Shown here piece after piece: positions 54,018 to 62,995 of a stretch of DNA of 64,000 nucleotides; position 1 is the first letter of the stretch; each line of letters starts with the position of its first letter. The notes below the pieces were generated by a model. The model worked only from the letters and a program-made list of their open reading frames with translations, searched no databases and had not been told where the DNA came from. A program made the position numbers and the translations under genes. Source of the stretch: Desmonostoc geniculatum HA4340-LM1 (lineage in GTDB: Bacteria > Cyanobacteriota > Cyanobacteriia > Cyanobacteriales > Nostocaceae); NCBI GenBank assembly GCA_019359545.1, contig JAHHHB010000024.1, positions 1 to 64,000 of the forward strand, given 5' to 3'.

Positions 54018-55436
54018 ATGTTTTTTATGAATTTAGTCTGGCAACGATTTACCTTATCATCTTTTCCGGTCAAAGAATATCTTGCTACCAGTTACGTACA
54101 CCGTTCTCTGGTCGGACTATTGGGTTCTTGGCGGCAAACCAGCGTCTTAATACAGTGGGGAGATGCGATCGCAGCTGCTTTACTGTGTTCAGTATATGCC
54201 CTTGCACCTTTTAGTTCGAGTACGTTGATTGGTTTGTTGCTGGTAGCTTGTGCAGTATTCTGGCTGCTATTGACTTTATCTGATGAAGCAACAACAAATG
54301 TCTCGTCAGTCACTCCTATTCACCTGTTGGTATTGCTCTACTGGACAATTGCCGCAGTAGCAACAGCGCTATCACCAGTCAAAAAGGCAGCCCTTAATGA
54401 TTTGGCAACCTTAAGCCTGTATTTGCTACTATTTGCCCTTTGTGCCAGGGTCTTGAGGTCGCCTCGCCTCCGGTCTTTGATTATTATCCTTTACCTGCAC
54501 GTCTCGTTAATTGTCAGTGTATATGGTTTGCGCCAATGGTTTTTTGGAGCCACAGCACTAGCAACTTGGGTTGATCCAGAATCTCCTTTGTCTAAGACTA
54601 CAAGGGTCTACAGTTATTTAGGCAATCCCAACTTGTTGGCTGGATACCTACTACCAGCAGTAATTTTTAGCTTAGTGGCAATTTTCGCATGGCAAAGCTG
54701 GCTCAAAAAAGCTTTATCATTAACGATGTTCTTTGTCAATACTGCTTGCTTAATTCTGACTTTTAGTCGTGGCGGTTGGATTGGACTCGTGGTGGGAATT
54801 TTAGCTGCGATGGCATTGCTAGTTTATTGGAAGAGCGTGGAAATGCCTCGTTTTTGGCGTACTTGGTCGCTACCGATTGTCTTAGGAAGCTTGATAGGGG
54901 CGTTGCTGCTAGCAGTGATATTTGTAGAGCCAGTGCGTCTGCGGGTATTTAGTATTTTTGCTGACCGCCAAGATAGCAGTAATAATTTTCGCCGAAATGT
55001 ATGGGATGCTGTCTTCGAGATGATTGGCGATCGCCCCATTATCGGTATTGGTCCCGGTCACAACTCTTTTAATAAAGTTTACCCCCTCTACCAACGCCCT
55101 CGTTACACTGCTTTGAGTGCTTATTCGATTTTGTTGGAGGTGGCTGTAGAAACTGGCTTTGTTGGTTTAGCCTGTTTTCTCTGGCTAATAATTGTGACAT
55201 TGAATGTAGCGTTTTTGCAAATGCGACGATTGCGACAACTCACAAATGTAGAGGGATTTTGGTTAATTGGAGCGATCGCTATTCTATTGGGTATGCTAGC
55301 TCACGGCACCGTAGATACTGTCTGGTATCGTCCTGAAGTCAATACCCTCTGGTGGCTAATAGTTGCCTTAATTGCTAGCTATTGGACACCTTTAGCTCAA
55401 AACCAGACAAATTCACCAGACCTCTTGCATAAATAA
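54018..55436 (+). CDS. ictB: IctB family putative bicarbonate transporter / O-antigen ligase-like protein
   Basis: This 472-residue polytopic membrane protein has ten or more spans. IctB was proposed to help inorganic carbon accumulation in cyanobacteria, though its fold is that of Wzy/WaaL polymerases and ligases, so the true reaction is disputed. Recognised patterns: YSYLGNPNLLAGYLLPA, LTFSRGGWIGLVVG, RRNVWDAVFEMIGDRPIIGI and GPGHNSFNKVYPLYQRP. The second Met (54027, MNLVWQRF) is the more typical start. The gene stands alone, but note the exopolysaccharide cluster 3-10 kb before it. Confidence 0.88.
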   Translation: MFFMNLVWQRFTLSSFPVKEYLATSYVHRSLVGLLGSWRQTSVLIQWGDAIAAALLCSVYALAPFSSSTLIGLLLVACAVFWLLLTLSDEATTNVSSVTPIHLLVLLYWTIAAVATALSPVKKAALNDLATLSLYLLLFALCARVLRSPRLRSLIIILYLHVSLIVSVYGLRQWFFGATALATWVDPESPLSKTTRVYSYLGNPNLLAGYLLPAVIFSLVAIFAWQSWLKKALSLTMFFVNTACLILTFSRGGWIGLVVGILAAMALLVYWKSVEMPRFWRTWSLPIVLGSLIGALLLAVIFVEPVRLRVFSIFADRQDSSNNFRRNVWDAVFEMIGDRPIIGIGPGHNSFNKVYPLYQRPRYTALSAYSILLEVAVETGFVGLACFLWLIIVTLNVAFLQMRRLRQLTNVEGFWLIGAIAILLGMLAHGTVDTVWYRPEVNTLWWLIVALIASYWTPLAQNQTNSPDLLHK

Positions 55437-55440
55437 GTTT

Positions 55441-55508
55441 TTATCTCACGCAAAGGCGCAAAGGCGCAAAGAATAAGGTAAAAATAAGGACTTTTGCAAG
55501 AAGTCTAC
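55441..55508. repeat. Dispersed repeat CACGCAAAGGCGCAAAGGCG...GACTTTTGCAAGAAGTCTA
   Basis: Second copy of the repeat at 15246-15313. GACTT-TTGCAAG-AAGTC is a small palindrome at its end. Confidence 0.65.
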
Positions 55509-55616
55509 CGAACTCAGAATTGTCTGCAAACTAACACAAATAAATTGTCAGTTGTTATCAGGAAAACAACTGACAATTTTTGAATCCCAATCCAAAATCC
55601 AAAATCCAAAATCCTA

Positions 55617-55895
55617 TTACTCCCTGTAGCTAGTAGCCCCAGGAGCATTGGGGTCGCGGTAACGGGCTGGTTCGTCGTCACGCTTTCTTCCAGCCAAACC
55701 AGCTAGACCGAATAAACCAATTAATCCCAACCAACCCCAATCAAAATCGTTGCGATCGTAAGTAGCCGTCCTGGGAGCAGTATTAACTCCAGGATCGGTA
55801 GTTGTTTGAGCTTGTGCAGATAGAGTTAAAGGCAAAACTCCCATACTCAAGCTGAGAACGCCAGCGCCAATAGCTGTAATGAAATTACTTTTCAT
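55617..55895 (-). CDS. WGxxGxxG family surface protein
   Basis: This 92-residue protein (from ATG 55895, MKSNFITAIG) has a signal peptide (about 1-32, ending LSAQAQT), a 20-residue linker and the C-terminal signature DWGWLGLIGLFGLAGLAGRK. That signature (WGxxGxxG followed by basic RKRDDE) resembles sorting or membrane-insertion tails. A later short acidic tail ends RDPNAPGATSYRE. An upstream Met at 55919 would add eight residues. Whether the rhomboids or the exosortase in this window act on it is unknown. Confidence 0.85.
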   Translation of the reverse strand: MKSNFITAIGAGVLSLSMGVLPLTLSAQAQTTTDPGVNTAPRTATYDRNDFDWGWLGLIGLFGLAGLAGRKRDDEPARYRDPNAPGATSYRE

Positions 55896-56075
55896 AATTT
55901 TGAAAATCTCTCGTGCCATCCAAAGTTACTCACCAATGTATCGAGTCCGAACATTAGGAGAATCAATCTGCGGCTATAAAGTAAGGATTTTCACAACTCA
56001 CGCTGTAGATATACAACATACCGGTCACAGTAATGGATTTATCACTCTGATGTGGTAGTTTGGCAAAACTGACTC

Positions 56076-56543
56076 TTAATAGTTTTTCATCGCCCGTTGC
56101 ATGTCACGCTGGTCTTGGCGGCGTTTTAGGTCTTCTCGCTTATCATGCAACTTTTTACCCTTACCAAGGGCTATACTTACTTTTACCCAACCTCGTTTGA
56201 GATACATTTTCAAAGGGACTAAAGTCAAACCCTGCTGTTCTACTTTGCCAATTAGCTTGCGGAGTTCTTGGCGATTGAGCAACAATTTGCGTGTACGGCG
56301 TGGTTCATGATTAAAATATTGCCCACTAGCCGTATAAGGTGAAATATGGACATTAATTAACCATGCTTCACCATCCCGAAGCAAAGCATAGCCATCTTGG
56401 AGATTGACTTTACCGGCACGAATCGACTTCACCTCGGTTCCTGTCAACTGAATTCCAGCTTCGTAAGTTTCCAGAATTTCATATAAATAACGGGCTTGAC
56501 GGTTGTCACTAATAACTTTGTAACCTTCGTTCTTGTCACTCAT
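56076..56543 (-). CDS. smpB: SsrA-binding protein SmpB
   Basis: SmpB binds tmRNA and brings it to stalled ribosomes for trans-translation. At 155 residues it matches the family, with YEAGIQLTGTEVKSIRAGKV (about 27-46), NLQDGYALLRDGEAWLIN, HISPYTASGQYFNHEPRRTR and the basic tail GKKLHDKREDLKRRQDQR that becomes ordered in the ribosome mRNA channel. The tmRNA gene is not in this window. Single gene on the minus strand. Confidence 0.97.
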   Translation of the reverse strand: MSDKNEGYKVISDNRQARYLYEILETYEAGIQLTGTEVKSIRAGKVNLQDGYALLRDGEAWLINVHISPYTASGQYFNHEPRRTRKLLLNRQELRKLIGKVEQQGLTLVPLKMYLKRGWVKVSIALGKGKKLHDKREDLKRRQDQRDMQRAMKNY

Positions 56544-57191
56544 TGATAATTTATGTGCTTTAAATGTACCTAAAAAATTATTGGGATTGATTTATAAATT
56601 ATAAGGTGTATTTTATAACCTCTATAAATGCTCAGATGTATATTACTAATTTAGCTTTTCTAAGTTGGTAATTAAAAATTTGATGGTAACTTTAAGTTAC
56701 CTAGATTTTAGTCATTGGTCATCGGATATGGGTCATGGGGCATTAACATAACAGGACTGGGGATTAGGACAAATGACAAAGGGCAAAGTCTGAGCTTGCT
56801 TTTGGCGATCGCCTAGCTAAGCCGTATCCGCAAGCTTGTGGCTTTGCCATCCCGCAGGGTACATAACTTTGTAAGAGAGGACAAATGACTAATTTATTTA
56901 TGAAATCAATATCAATTTACACAATGATGAGCATTCACTCTGAGTTATTAATGAGTTGTTACAAATTACAAAGCTGTCTATCCCTGGCAAGGATAGGGAG
57001 TCGAAGCTAAGTTACACTTCGTTAACCCTTCCTAAGGATTTAATACTTTCTTTATAAATCAACCCTGAGGCAGTCATTAGCTGGTAATCCTGTCATAGTA
57101 TGAAACATAAGAACACTATTTTTACCTGTGTTCACTGACGGAGCTGTAAAAGCAAATTTCTAAGTAAAAAAATGCTAGGGGTGTACTGTCC
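56544..57191. other. 648-bp gap without a supported gene
   Basis: AT-rich. It contains GGTCATGGGGCATTAACA-like repeat pieces (about 56719-56751) and a small hairpin CTATCC-CTGGCAA-GGATAG (about 56979-56997). A GC-rich REP-like stretch lies near 56820-56870, and an AT-rich leader to the response regulator occupies the end. No gene or convincing promoter motif. Confidence 0.45.
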
Positions 57192-57875
57192 ATGCCCTTG
57201 AAGATCCTTGTAGTGGATGATGATCTGGGCACTCGTCTGTCTGTTAGTGACTATCTTGAACTGTCTGGCTACTCTGTAATTACGGCTAATGACGGTCAAG
57301 AAGCTTTGGTTATGGTGGATGAGTATCATCCTGATTTGATTGTTACGGATATCGTCATGCCACAGATGAACGGCTATGAACTAGTGCGCCGGGTGCGTCA
57401 ACAACCAATGTTCCGTTTATTGCCTGTAATTTTATTAACAGCAAGAACTAAGACCCAAGAAAGAATTTTGGGCTACCAGTCAGGGTGCGATTTATACTTG
57501 CCCAAGCCTTTTGAACTGGAAGAGTTAGCAGCAGCAATCCGCAATCTTTTGGAGCGATCGCAAATTATTCAATCTGAGTACCGTTTTTCTCATAAAGATA
57601 GTTTGGACATTTCCCCCTCTACAAAAACGCTGGATGCTCATAATTCTCTGTCCACTCAAATTCAAAAATCTCACTTGCACTCATCTCTAACTCATAGAGA
57701 ACAGGAAGTTTTAGAACTATTAACTCATGGTCTTTCTAATGCCGAAATGGGTCATCAGCTACATCTGAGTCCTCGAACAGTAGAAAAGTACGTTAGCAGT
57801 TTATTGAGAAAAACTTCAACTAGCAACCGAGCAGAATTAGTCCGTTTTGCAATTAAACATGGTCTAGTCGAATAA
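57192..57875 (+). CDS. Response regulator, REC plus LuxR-type DNA-binding domain
   Basis: This 227-residue NarL-type regulator has a receiver domain (1-120) with the acidic pocket VVDDDLG, phospho-acceptor Asp in DLIVTDIVMPQMNGYEL (about 54), Thr/Ser position in LLTARTK and the conserved Lys in YLPKPFE. A linker leads to the C-terminal LuxR helix-turn-helix (LTHREQEVLELLTHGLSNAE, RTVEKYVSSLLRKTSTSNRA). No histidine kinase is adjacent, so the partner is unknown. The ATG has weak upstream pairing. Confidence 0.93.
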   Translation: MPLKILVVDDDLGTRLSVSDYLELSGYSVITANDGQEALVMVDEYHPDLIVTDIVMPQMNGYELVRRVRQQPMFRLLPVILLTARTKTQERILGYQSGCDLYLPKPFELEELAAAIRNLLERSQIIQSEYRFSHKDSLDISPSTKTLDAHNSLSTQIQKSHLHSSLTHREQEVLELLTHGLSNAEMGHQLHLSPRTVEKYVSSLLRKTSTSNRAELVRFAIKHGLVE

Positions 57876-57954
57876 AAGTAAAAGTGAGGAGTTAAGAGTG
57901 AGGAGTGAGTAGTTCAAAAATTGACTCCTGAATTCTGACTCCTAACTTTTCACT

Positions 57955-58440
57955 TTAGATTATTGGTTTTTGGGTGGTAAGATAGGTGAGCAGACCTTCA
58001 CAAGCATCAATTAGTAAATCAATCACCTGATTAAATCCCTCTTGCCCGCCATAATAGGGGTCTGGAACTTCTTTGAGGTTGTGTCTAGAGCAAAAATCGC
58101 ACATCAAACGCACTTTGTGATGATACTGCCCAGTTGGGTCAAGAGTAAGAATATTCTCATAGTTCTCTCGATCCATCGCCAAAATTAAATCAAAGTCTTG
58201 AAAGTCTGATTTTTGAAATTGGCGTGCCCGACCACGCAGTTTAATTCCCAGCTTTGCACCAGCCGCAGCATTCATGCGTCTGTCAGGTGGGCTACCAATG
58301 TGATAACTAGATGTACCAGCAGAATCACAAACAATGTGTTCGCTCAAGTCAGCCTGCTCAATCAGATGATTCATAATATTTTCTGCCGATGGCGATCGGC
58401 AGATGTTACCTAAGCAGACAAACAAAAGTTTGTAAGGCAT
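57955..58440 (-). CDS. Low-molecular-weight protein tyrosine phosphatase
   Basis: This 161-residue enzyme (from ATG 58440, MPYKLLFVCLGNICRSPSAEN) has the CX5R(S) phosphate loop VCLGNICRS at residues 8-16 and the general-acid Asp in VPDPYYGGQEGFNQVIDL. It dephosphorylates phosphotyrosine; in bacteria it commonly balances a tyrosine kinase in exopolysaccharide export. A Wzc-like protein lies at 44323-46497 in this window, but direct pairing is inference. The frame extends ten residues upstream to 58470. Confidence 0.93.
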   Translation of the reverse strand: MPYKLLFVCLGNICRSPSAENIMNHLIEQADLSEHIVCDSAGTSSYHIGSPPDRRMNAAAGAKLGIKLRGRARQFQKSDFQDFDLILAMDRENYENILTLDPTGQYHHKVRLMCDFCSRHNLKEVPDPYYGGQEGFNQVIDLLIDACEGLLTYLTTQKPII

Positions 58441-58639
58441 AAATATTTGTTGTCCTTTGTCAATAGTCATTTGTCCTTCGTCCTATATCATTTGTCCTCT
58501 TTTACAAAGTTGAGACAGTCCGTTGGCGGGGTTCCCCCGCTTAAAGGAACTGGCGTGAACCACTGCGTTGGACGGATCTCCCGGCTCCTTCAGTGGCGTC
58601 TGATCCAAGGAAGCCCTAGCTCAGATTTTTTGCTTTGTC

Positions 58640-58692
58640 AAAACTAATGACCAATGACCAATGACCAATGACCAATGACTAATGACCAATGA
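58640..58692. repeat. ACCAATG/ACTAATG heptamer array
   Basis: Six to seven units of TGACCAA/TGACTAA run directly to the YbaB gene stop. Confidence 0.85.
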
Positions 58693-59043
58693 CTATTGAA
58701 ATCCAGGAAGCTCCAGTCCACTGGTTAAGTCTTCCATACGCTCCCGCATTGTGGTTGTGGACTTGTTGTAAGCTTCCTTCATTGCTGCTGTTACGAGATC
58801 GGAAAGTACTTCTGCACCTTCGGCTAAAGCATCTGGAGAAATTTCCACCCGCTTGGGTTCTTGGTTACCACTGACAATTACCTTGACCAGTCCACCGCCA
58901 GACTCTCCTTGAATTTCCATTTGCTCCAATTCTTCTTGGAGTCGCTTTGCGCCTTCTTGAACTTGCTGTGCTTTCTTAAAAGCTTCAGCTAATTCTTTCA
59001 TTTTTCCCAAGCCAAAGCCAAATCCTTGTCCTTTACCTGTCAT
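58693..59043 (-). CDS. YbaB/EbfC family nucleoid-associated protein
   Basis: This 116-residue dimeric DNA-binding protein has an N-terminal glycine-rich leader ([13 protein letters not shown]), then [20 protein letters not shown] and [20 protein letters not shown], and [20 protein letters not shown]. Members form dimers that clamp DNA and influence nucleoid structure or repair; in other bacteria the gene pairs with recR or dnaX. Here it is followed by murB on the same strand, 216 bp away. Confidence 0.93.
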   Translation of the reverse strand: MTGKGQGFGFGLGKMKELAEAFKKAQQVQEGAKRLQEELEQMEIQGESGGGLVKVIVSGNQEPKRVEISPDALAEGAEVLSDLVTAAMKEAYNKSTTTMRERMEDLTSGLELPGFQ

Positions 59044-59139
59044 AATTAGTTTTACGCGTGTGCGTTGAATAACAAATCAAATTCAATTATAGATGCGGTA
59101 AGTAATTTGCCTCTTTTTTTACCAATAATTAATGCATTC

Positions 59140-59255
59140 GGAAATAGGGAGTAGGGAGTAGTGAGTGGGGAATAGGGAGTTTGGGAGGGGTGGAGTAAAA
59201 TTTTCTCCCCATCTCCTTATCCTCCCCATTCCCTATTCCCCATTCCCCACTCCCC
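59140..59255. repeat. GGGAGTAGGGAGTAG and CCCCATTCCC repeats
   Basis: A GGGGAGT-type array and its partial inverse (CCCCATTCCCTATTCCCCA) fill the gap between the YbaB gene and murB. Confidence 0.8.
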
Positions 59256-59259
59256 ATTT

Positions 59260-60261
59260 CTACCCACAAGCAGCTTGAAACTCTCCGAGCATTTTGACTT
59301 CTGGCTCTAACCGAATAGACCAACGTTCTTGTACTTGATGTTGGATGTGGCGAATCAGACAGAAGATATCACTAGCTTTTGCCCCACCACGGTTAACGAT
59401 GAAGTTAGCATGGAGTTGTGCTACTTGCGCTCCACCAATTTGGTAGCCTTTGAGACCTGTTTGTTCAATTAACCAGCCAGCGCTGTAAGGTTTAGGATTG
59501 CGGAACACACTGCCACAACTGGGGAAGTTATATGGTTGAGTGCTTAGGCGATGCTTTTTGTGTTCCTTGGTGATTGCCACAACTTGTGCTGGATCTGCAC
59601 CTGGTGTGAGCTGTAAGGTGGCTTGGGTGACTATGCGATCGCCACCTTGCAATAATGAAGTCCGGTAGCTATAACCTAGTTGATTGGGGGTAAGAGTTTC
59701 CAGCGTTCCATCGGGTGAAAGAACCTGGGCGCTAACTAACATATCTGCGATACAGCTATTATGTGCCCCTGCATTCATCACCACAGCGCCTCCGACTGTG
59801 CCAGGAATGCCAACAGCCCACTCTAATCCTTGCCATCCCAATGATGCGGCTTCCCATGCTAAGCTGGGAATTGATTCTCCAGCCGCAACGGTTAATTGCC
59901 CTGTTTGTGGGTCAAAGTGGCTGAAGCGGAGATGACGAGTGGCAATCACTAAGCCTGATATACCCCCATCGCTCACCAGCAAATTAGAACCCGCTCCCAG
60001 TGTTGTCACTCTTAAATCGCGTTCTTTTGCGTATTTAAGACTTGCTTGCAGTGCTTCTAAATTTCGAGGGGCAACGAACCATTGGGCTGCTCCCCCAACT
60101 CTATAGGAAGTAAATGCTGACAAGAAAGCCTGGGACTTGATCGCACAATCAGTATTGGGTAAGTAAATTACCTCGTTCTCCACCGAATTAGCTGTTTGTT
60201 GTTTCTTTGTATTCAAAGCAGAAGCTGTGCAGACGTTTCCTACTGCCTGGGAAATGGTCAT
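59260..60261 (-). CDS. murB: UDP-N-acetylenolpyruvoylglucosamine reductase
   Basis: MurB reduces the enolpyruvyl group with NADPH and FAD to give UDP-N-acetylmuramate, the second step of peptidoglycan precursor synthesis. It has 333 residues. The FAD domain carries [20 protein letters not shown] (about 95-115), with [20 protein letters not shown]. The Ser/Cys proton donor region is [12 protein letters not shown], and [20 protein letters not shown] is near the end. MurC is 122 bp upstream on the same strand, so the two probably form an operon. Confidence 0.97.
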   Translation of the reverse strand: MTISQAVGNVCTASALNTKKQQTANSVENEVIYLPNTDCAIKSQAFLSAFTSYRVGGAAQWFVAPRNLEALQASLKYAKERDLRVTTLGAGSNLLVSDGGISGLVIATRHLRFSHFDPQTGQLTVAAGESIPSLAWEAASLGWQGLEWAVGIPGTVGGAVVMNAGAHNSCIADMLVSAQVLSPDGTLETLTPNQLGYSYRTSLLQGGDRIVTQATLQLTPGADPAQVVAITKEHKKHRLSTQPYNFPSCGSVFRNPKPYSAGWLIEQTGLKGYQIGGAQVAQLHANFIVNRGGAKASDIFCLIRHIQHQVQERWSIRLEPEVKMLGEFQAACG

Positions 60262-60383
60262 TTTTACTTTTTATTGGTAATTTTTTTACATTTATTTACC
60301 GTAAAACTACGGTATTAGACTTAACATCAAACCGTTACGAAAGGGGCGCTTTGGTCAGAAATGGAACTTTGCAAAGCCCCCAC

Positions 60384-61847
60384 TTAGGATGTGGCTTTAG
60401 CAGGCTCACGGAGTGTTGCAATGATTTCAGGAATGACTTGATTTAAATTCCCAGCGCCCAAAAACAGCGCCAAGTCTCCTGGACGCAGTGTTTGTAGCAG
60501 GAATTCGCCTACTGAGGATAAAGTTGGTTGATAAACTACCTGGGAATGTTGCTTGGCAATTTCCCCTGTGAGATGCTCACCACTGATTTGCCCTAAATTG
60601 GGTTCGCCTGCACTGTAAATATCGGTCAGCACGACCAAATCAGCATGGCTAAAAGACTGGGAAAATTCTTCTAAAAAGGTAAGTGTACGGCTATAGCGAT
60701 GGGGTTGGAAGATGGCAACCACTCTTTGTCCTGGTCTTGCCTGTAAACGTGCGGCGGCGAGAGTAGCGCGAATCTCGCTGGGATGATGAGCATAGTCATC
60801 AATGAAGGTAATACCATCGACTTCACCCCGGAATTCAAAGCGGCGTCTTGCTCCTTCAAAGGTGGCGATTCCTTTGGCAATTTCTCCAAATTCTAAGCCC
60901 AAGGCACGACCAACAGCCACTGCTGCTAAGGCATTACTAAGATTGTGCCGACTCAGCAGGCGCAAGTTCAGGACGCCCAAGGCTTTGCCTCTTTCCCAAA
61001 CTAAAGCTGTGGTGCCATCTGCACGATAGTCAATATTAGTAACGGTGTAGTCAGCGTCAGTATCTGAGTGTAAGCTGTAAGTGATTGTTGGTTGCAAGCG
61101 ATCGCGCACTGTAGCACAGTCAATGCTACCTATCAAAGTTTTGCAACCTTTGGCAAATGTCTGGAAGATGTCAACTACTTCTTCTAATGTATCGTAGTGG
61201 TCAGGATGATCGAGTTCAATATTGGTAATGATGCCAATTTCTGGAGCGTGTTTTACTAGAGAACCATCTGATTCATCTGCTTCGGCTACCAAATATTGGC
61301 TTTCTCCCAGTCGAGCATTGCCAGACCAAGCATTGACTTCGCCACCTACTAAAATCGTTGGGTCTAGACCTGCTTGTAGTAGCATATAACCAATCATGCT
61401 ACTGGTTGTGGTTTTGCCGTGGGTTCCTGCGACTGCAATACTATAGTAATCAGCAATCAGCGCTGCCAGTACATCTGAACGATGTAAAATCGGACAACCT
61501 AATTCAAGAGCTGCTTTGTATTCTAAATTATTCGTGTTAATTGCTGTTGAACAAATGACTTGAGGCAGTTTTGAGTTAGTAGCAGCAGCTAATTTTTCTG
61601 GTGAATTTAATGCTACGACCTTAGTCAATTCCTGAGGTCGAAAGAATTCGAGATTACTTGCCTCTTGTTTACCAAAAATATGAGCGCCGATAGATTCCAA
61701 TTTGTGCGTAATGTGGTTCGGACGTAGATCCGAACCTGATACTGGAAATTGACGCTTAGCGAGAACGTATGCCAGAGCAGACATACCTATACCGCCGATG
61801 CCAATGAAATGAAATGGTCTACCACTAAAATCTACAGAATTACTCAT
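60384..61847 (-). CDS. murC: UDP-N-acetylmuramate--L-alanine ligase
   Basis: MurC adds L-Ala to UDP-MurNAc using ATP, the step after MurB. At 487 residues it has typical length. It has the Rossmann-type start FHFIGIGGIGMSALA, ATP loop AVAGTHGKTTTSSM (about 115-128), the VAEADESDGS acidic motif and DDYAHHPSEIRATL (C-terminal domain). The ligand-binding domains follow the usual order. First gene of the murC-murB pair on the minus strand. Confidence 0.97.
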   Translation of the reverse strand: MSNSVDFSGRPFHFIGIGGIGMSALAYVLAKRQFPVSGSDLRPNHITHKLESIGAHIFGKQEASNLEFFRPQELTKVVALNSPEKLAAATNSKLPQVICSTAINTNNLEYKAALELGCPILHRSDVLAALIADYYSIAVAGTHGKTTTSSMIGYMLLQAGLDPTILVGGEVNAWSGNARLGESQYLVAEADESDGSLVKHAPEIGIITNIELDHPDHYDTLEEVVDIFQTFAKGCKTLIGSIDCATVRDRLQPTITYSLHSDTDADYTVTNIDYRADGTTALVWERGKALGVLNLRLLSRHNLSNALAAVAVGRALGLEFGEIAKGIATFEGARRRFEFRGEVDGITFIDDYAHHPSEIRATLAAARLQARPGQRVVAIFQPHRYSRTLTFLEEFSQSFSHADLVVLTDIYSAGEPNLGQISGEHLTGEIAKQHSQVVYQPTLSSVGEFLLQTLRPGDLALFLGAGNLNQVIPEIIATLREPAKATS

Positions 61848-62127
61848 TTATTGCTCCTCTTACACCACACCACACCATAAATCACAAATGACACGCGTAT
61901 CATAACAGGAATTTGATATTTACCATAATTACTCCTGTGTTATGTTCATGCCTGACGCTCGGATGATTTTTCTGCTCTGGTTTTGCGAGTTCAGAATGAT
62001 TTTACCTTGGTTGGAGGTTTTTGCTATTTCTGAACTGTTTTTAAGATTATTCGCAAAATTTTGGCCGCATCGGGACAGAAATTCTTGTAATGACAAATAC
62101 ATATTTTTAGCTACCTTGCTGTAGTTG

Positions 62128-62230
62128 ACTACGATAGTACATAGTTAGTGAAACTGATTTTAAATTGCATCAAGTCTACGCGAGAATTGAGTACAATAGT
62201 ACATTGGTAATGAAACTATTTTTCAATTGC
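62128..62230. repeat. Two ~45-bp direct repeats upstream of nadD
   Basis: ATAGTACATAGTTAGTGAAA, then CTGATTTTAAATTGCAT, recurs as ATAGTACATTGGTAATGAAA, then CTATTTTTCAATTGCAT, about 59 bp apart (first copy near 62132, second near 62190). They lie just before the nadD ATG at 62252 and in the divergent space to murC. Possible regulatory repeats; alternatively remnants of a local duplication. Confidence 0.7.
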
Positions 62231-62251
62231 ATAAAACCCAGGCGTAACTGG

Positions 62252-62869
62252 ATGCAGCAACTAGCAATTTTTGGTGGCACATTCGATCCAATTCATTGGG
62301 GACACCTGCTCGTAGCCGAGACAGCTTTGCATCAAGTATCCCTTGAAAAGGTAATTTGGGTGCCATCTTTAAATCCTCCTCATAAAGAAGCAGCTTTGTT
62401 TGAGCATCGTGTAGAAATGCTGCAATTAGCTACAAAAGATAACCCAGGGTTTACTGTCTCACTAGTGGAGGGAAAACCCTCTGGGACTTCCTATGCCATT
62501 AACACCCTGATGGACTTATCTGCTTGTTACCCAAATACTCGCTGGTACTGGATTGTGGGCTTGGATACTTTCCAAACCTTACCTCATTGGTATCGTGGAC
62601 GCGAACTAGCACAAATGTGTAATTGGTTAATCGCACCCCGACTGCTAGGTGGTGAGACTATAACTCAAAGCGAGTTAATCTGCAAGCAAGTCCAGGAACA
62701 ATTAAGCAAACACTCGAATACCATTGATTGGCAATTCCTGGATATACCTTTAGTAGGAGTTTCGTCAAGTCTAATTCGGAAATTTTGCCGCGAACGCCAG
62801 TCAATTCGTTATCTAGTCCCAGAGTCCGTAAGATCGTATATTGCGAACAATAATCTTTACTCCAAATAA
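62252..62869 (+). CDS. nadD: Nicotinate-nucleotide adenylyltransferase
   Basis: NadD joins nicotinate mononucleotide and ATP to form deamido-NAD. From ATG 62252 it is 205 residues. The nucleotidyltransferase start is LAIFGGTFDPIHWGHLLVAE (HxGH variant HWGH, about 14-17), with WVPSLNPPHKE, the GLDTFQTLPHWYRG motif and a C-terminal VGVSSSLIRKF (ISSTxIR-like). Frames further upstream to 62165 overlap the direct repeats and are not plausible. The gene lies 126 bp before gap2 in the same direction. Confidence 0.95.
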   Translation: MQQLAIFGGTFDPIHWGHLLVAETALHQVSLEKVIWVPSLNPPHKEAALFEHRVEMLQLATKDNPGFTVSLVEGKPSGTSYAINTLMDLSACYPNTRWYWIVGLDTFQTLPHWYRGRELAQMCNWLIAPRLLGGETITQSELICKQVQEQLSKHSNTIDWQFLDIPLVGVSSSLIRKFCRERQSIRYLVPESVRSYIANNNLYSK

Positions 62870-62995
62870 ATCTGAATAAATTATGTGTTTTTTTATTGAT
62901 CTAACACTTTATGGTTATAAGTGATCCCCCCCTTTGCGATATGATTGGGGTCAACGATATCAACATATAGGCATATATACAGAGGGCAAGACACT

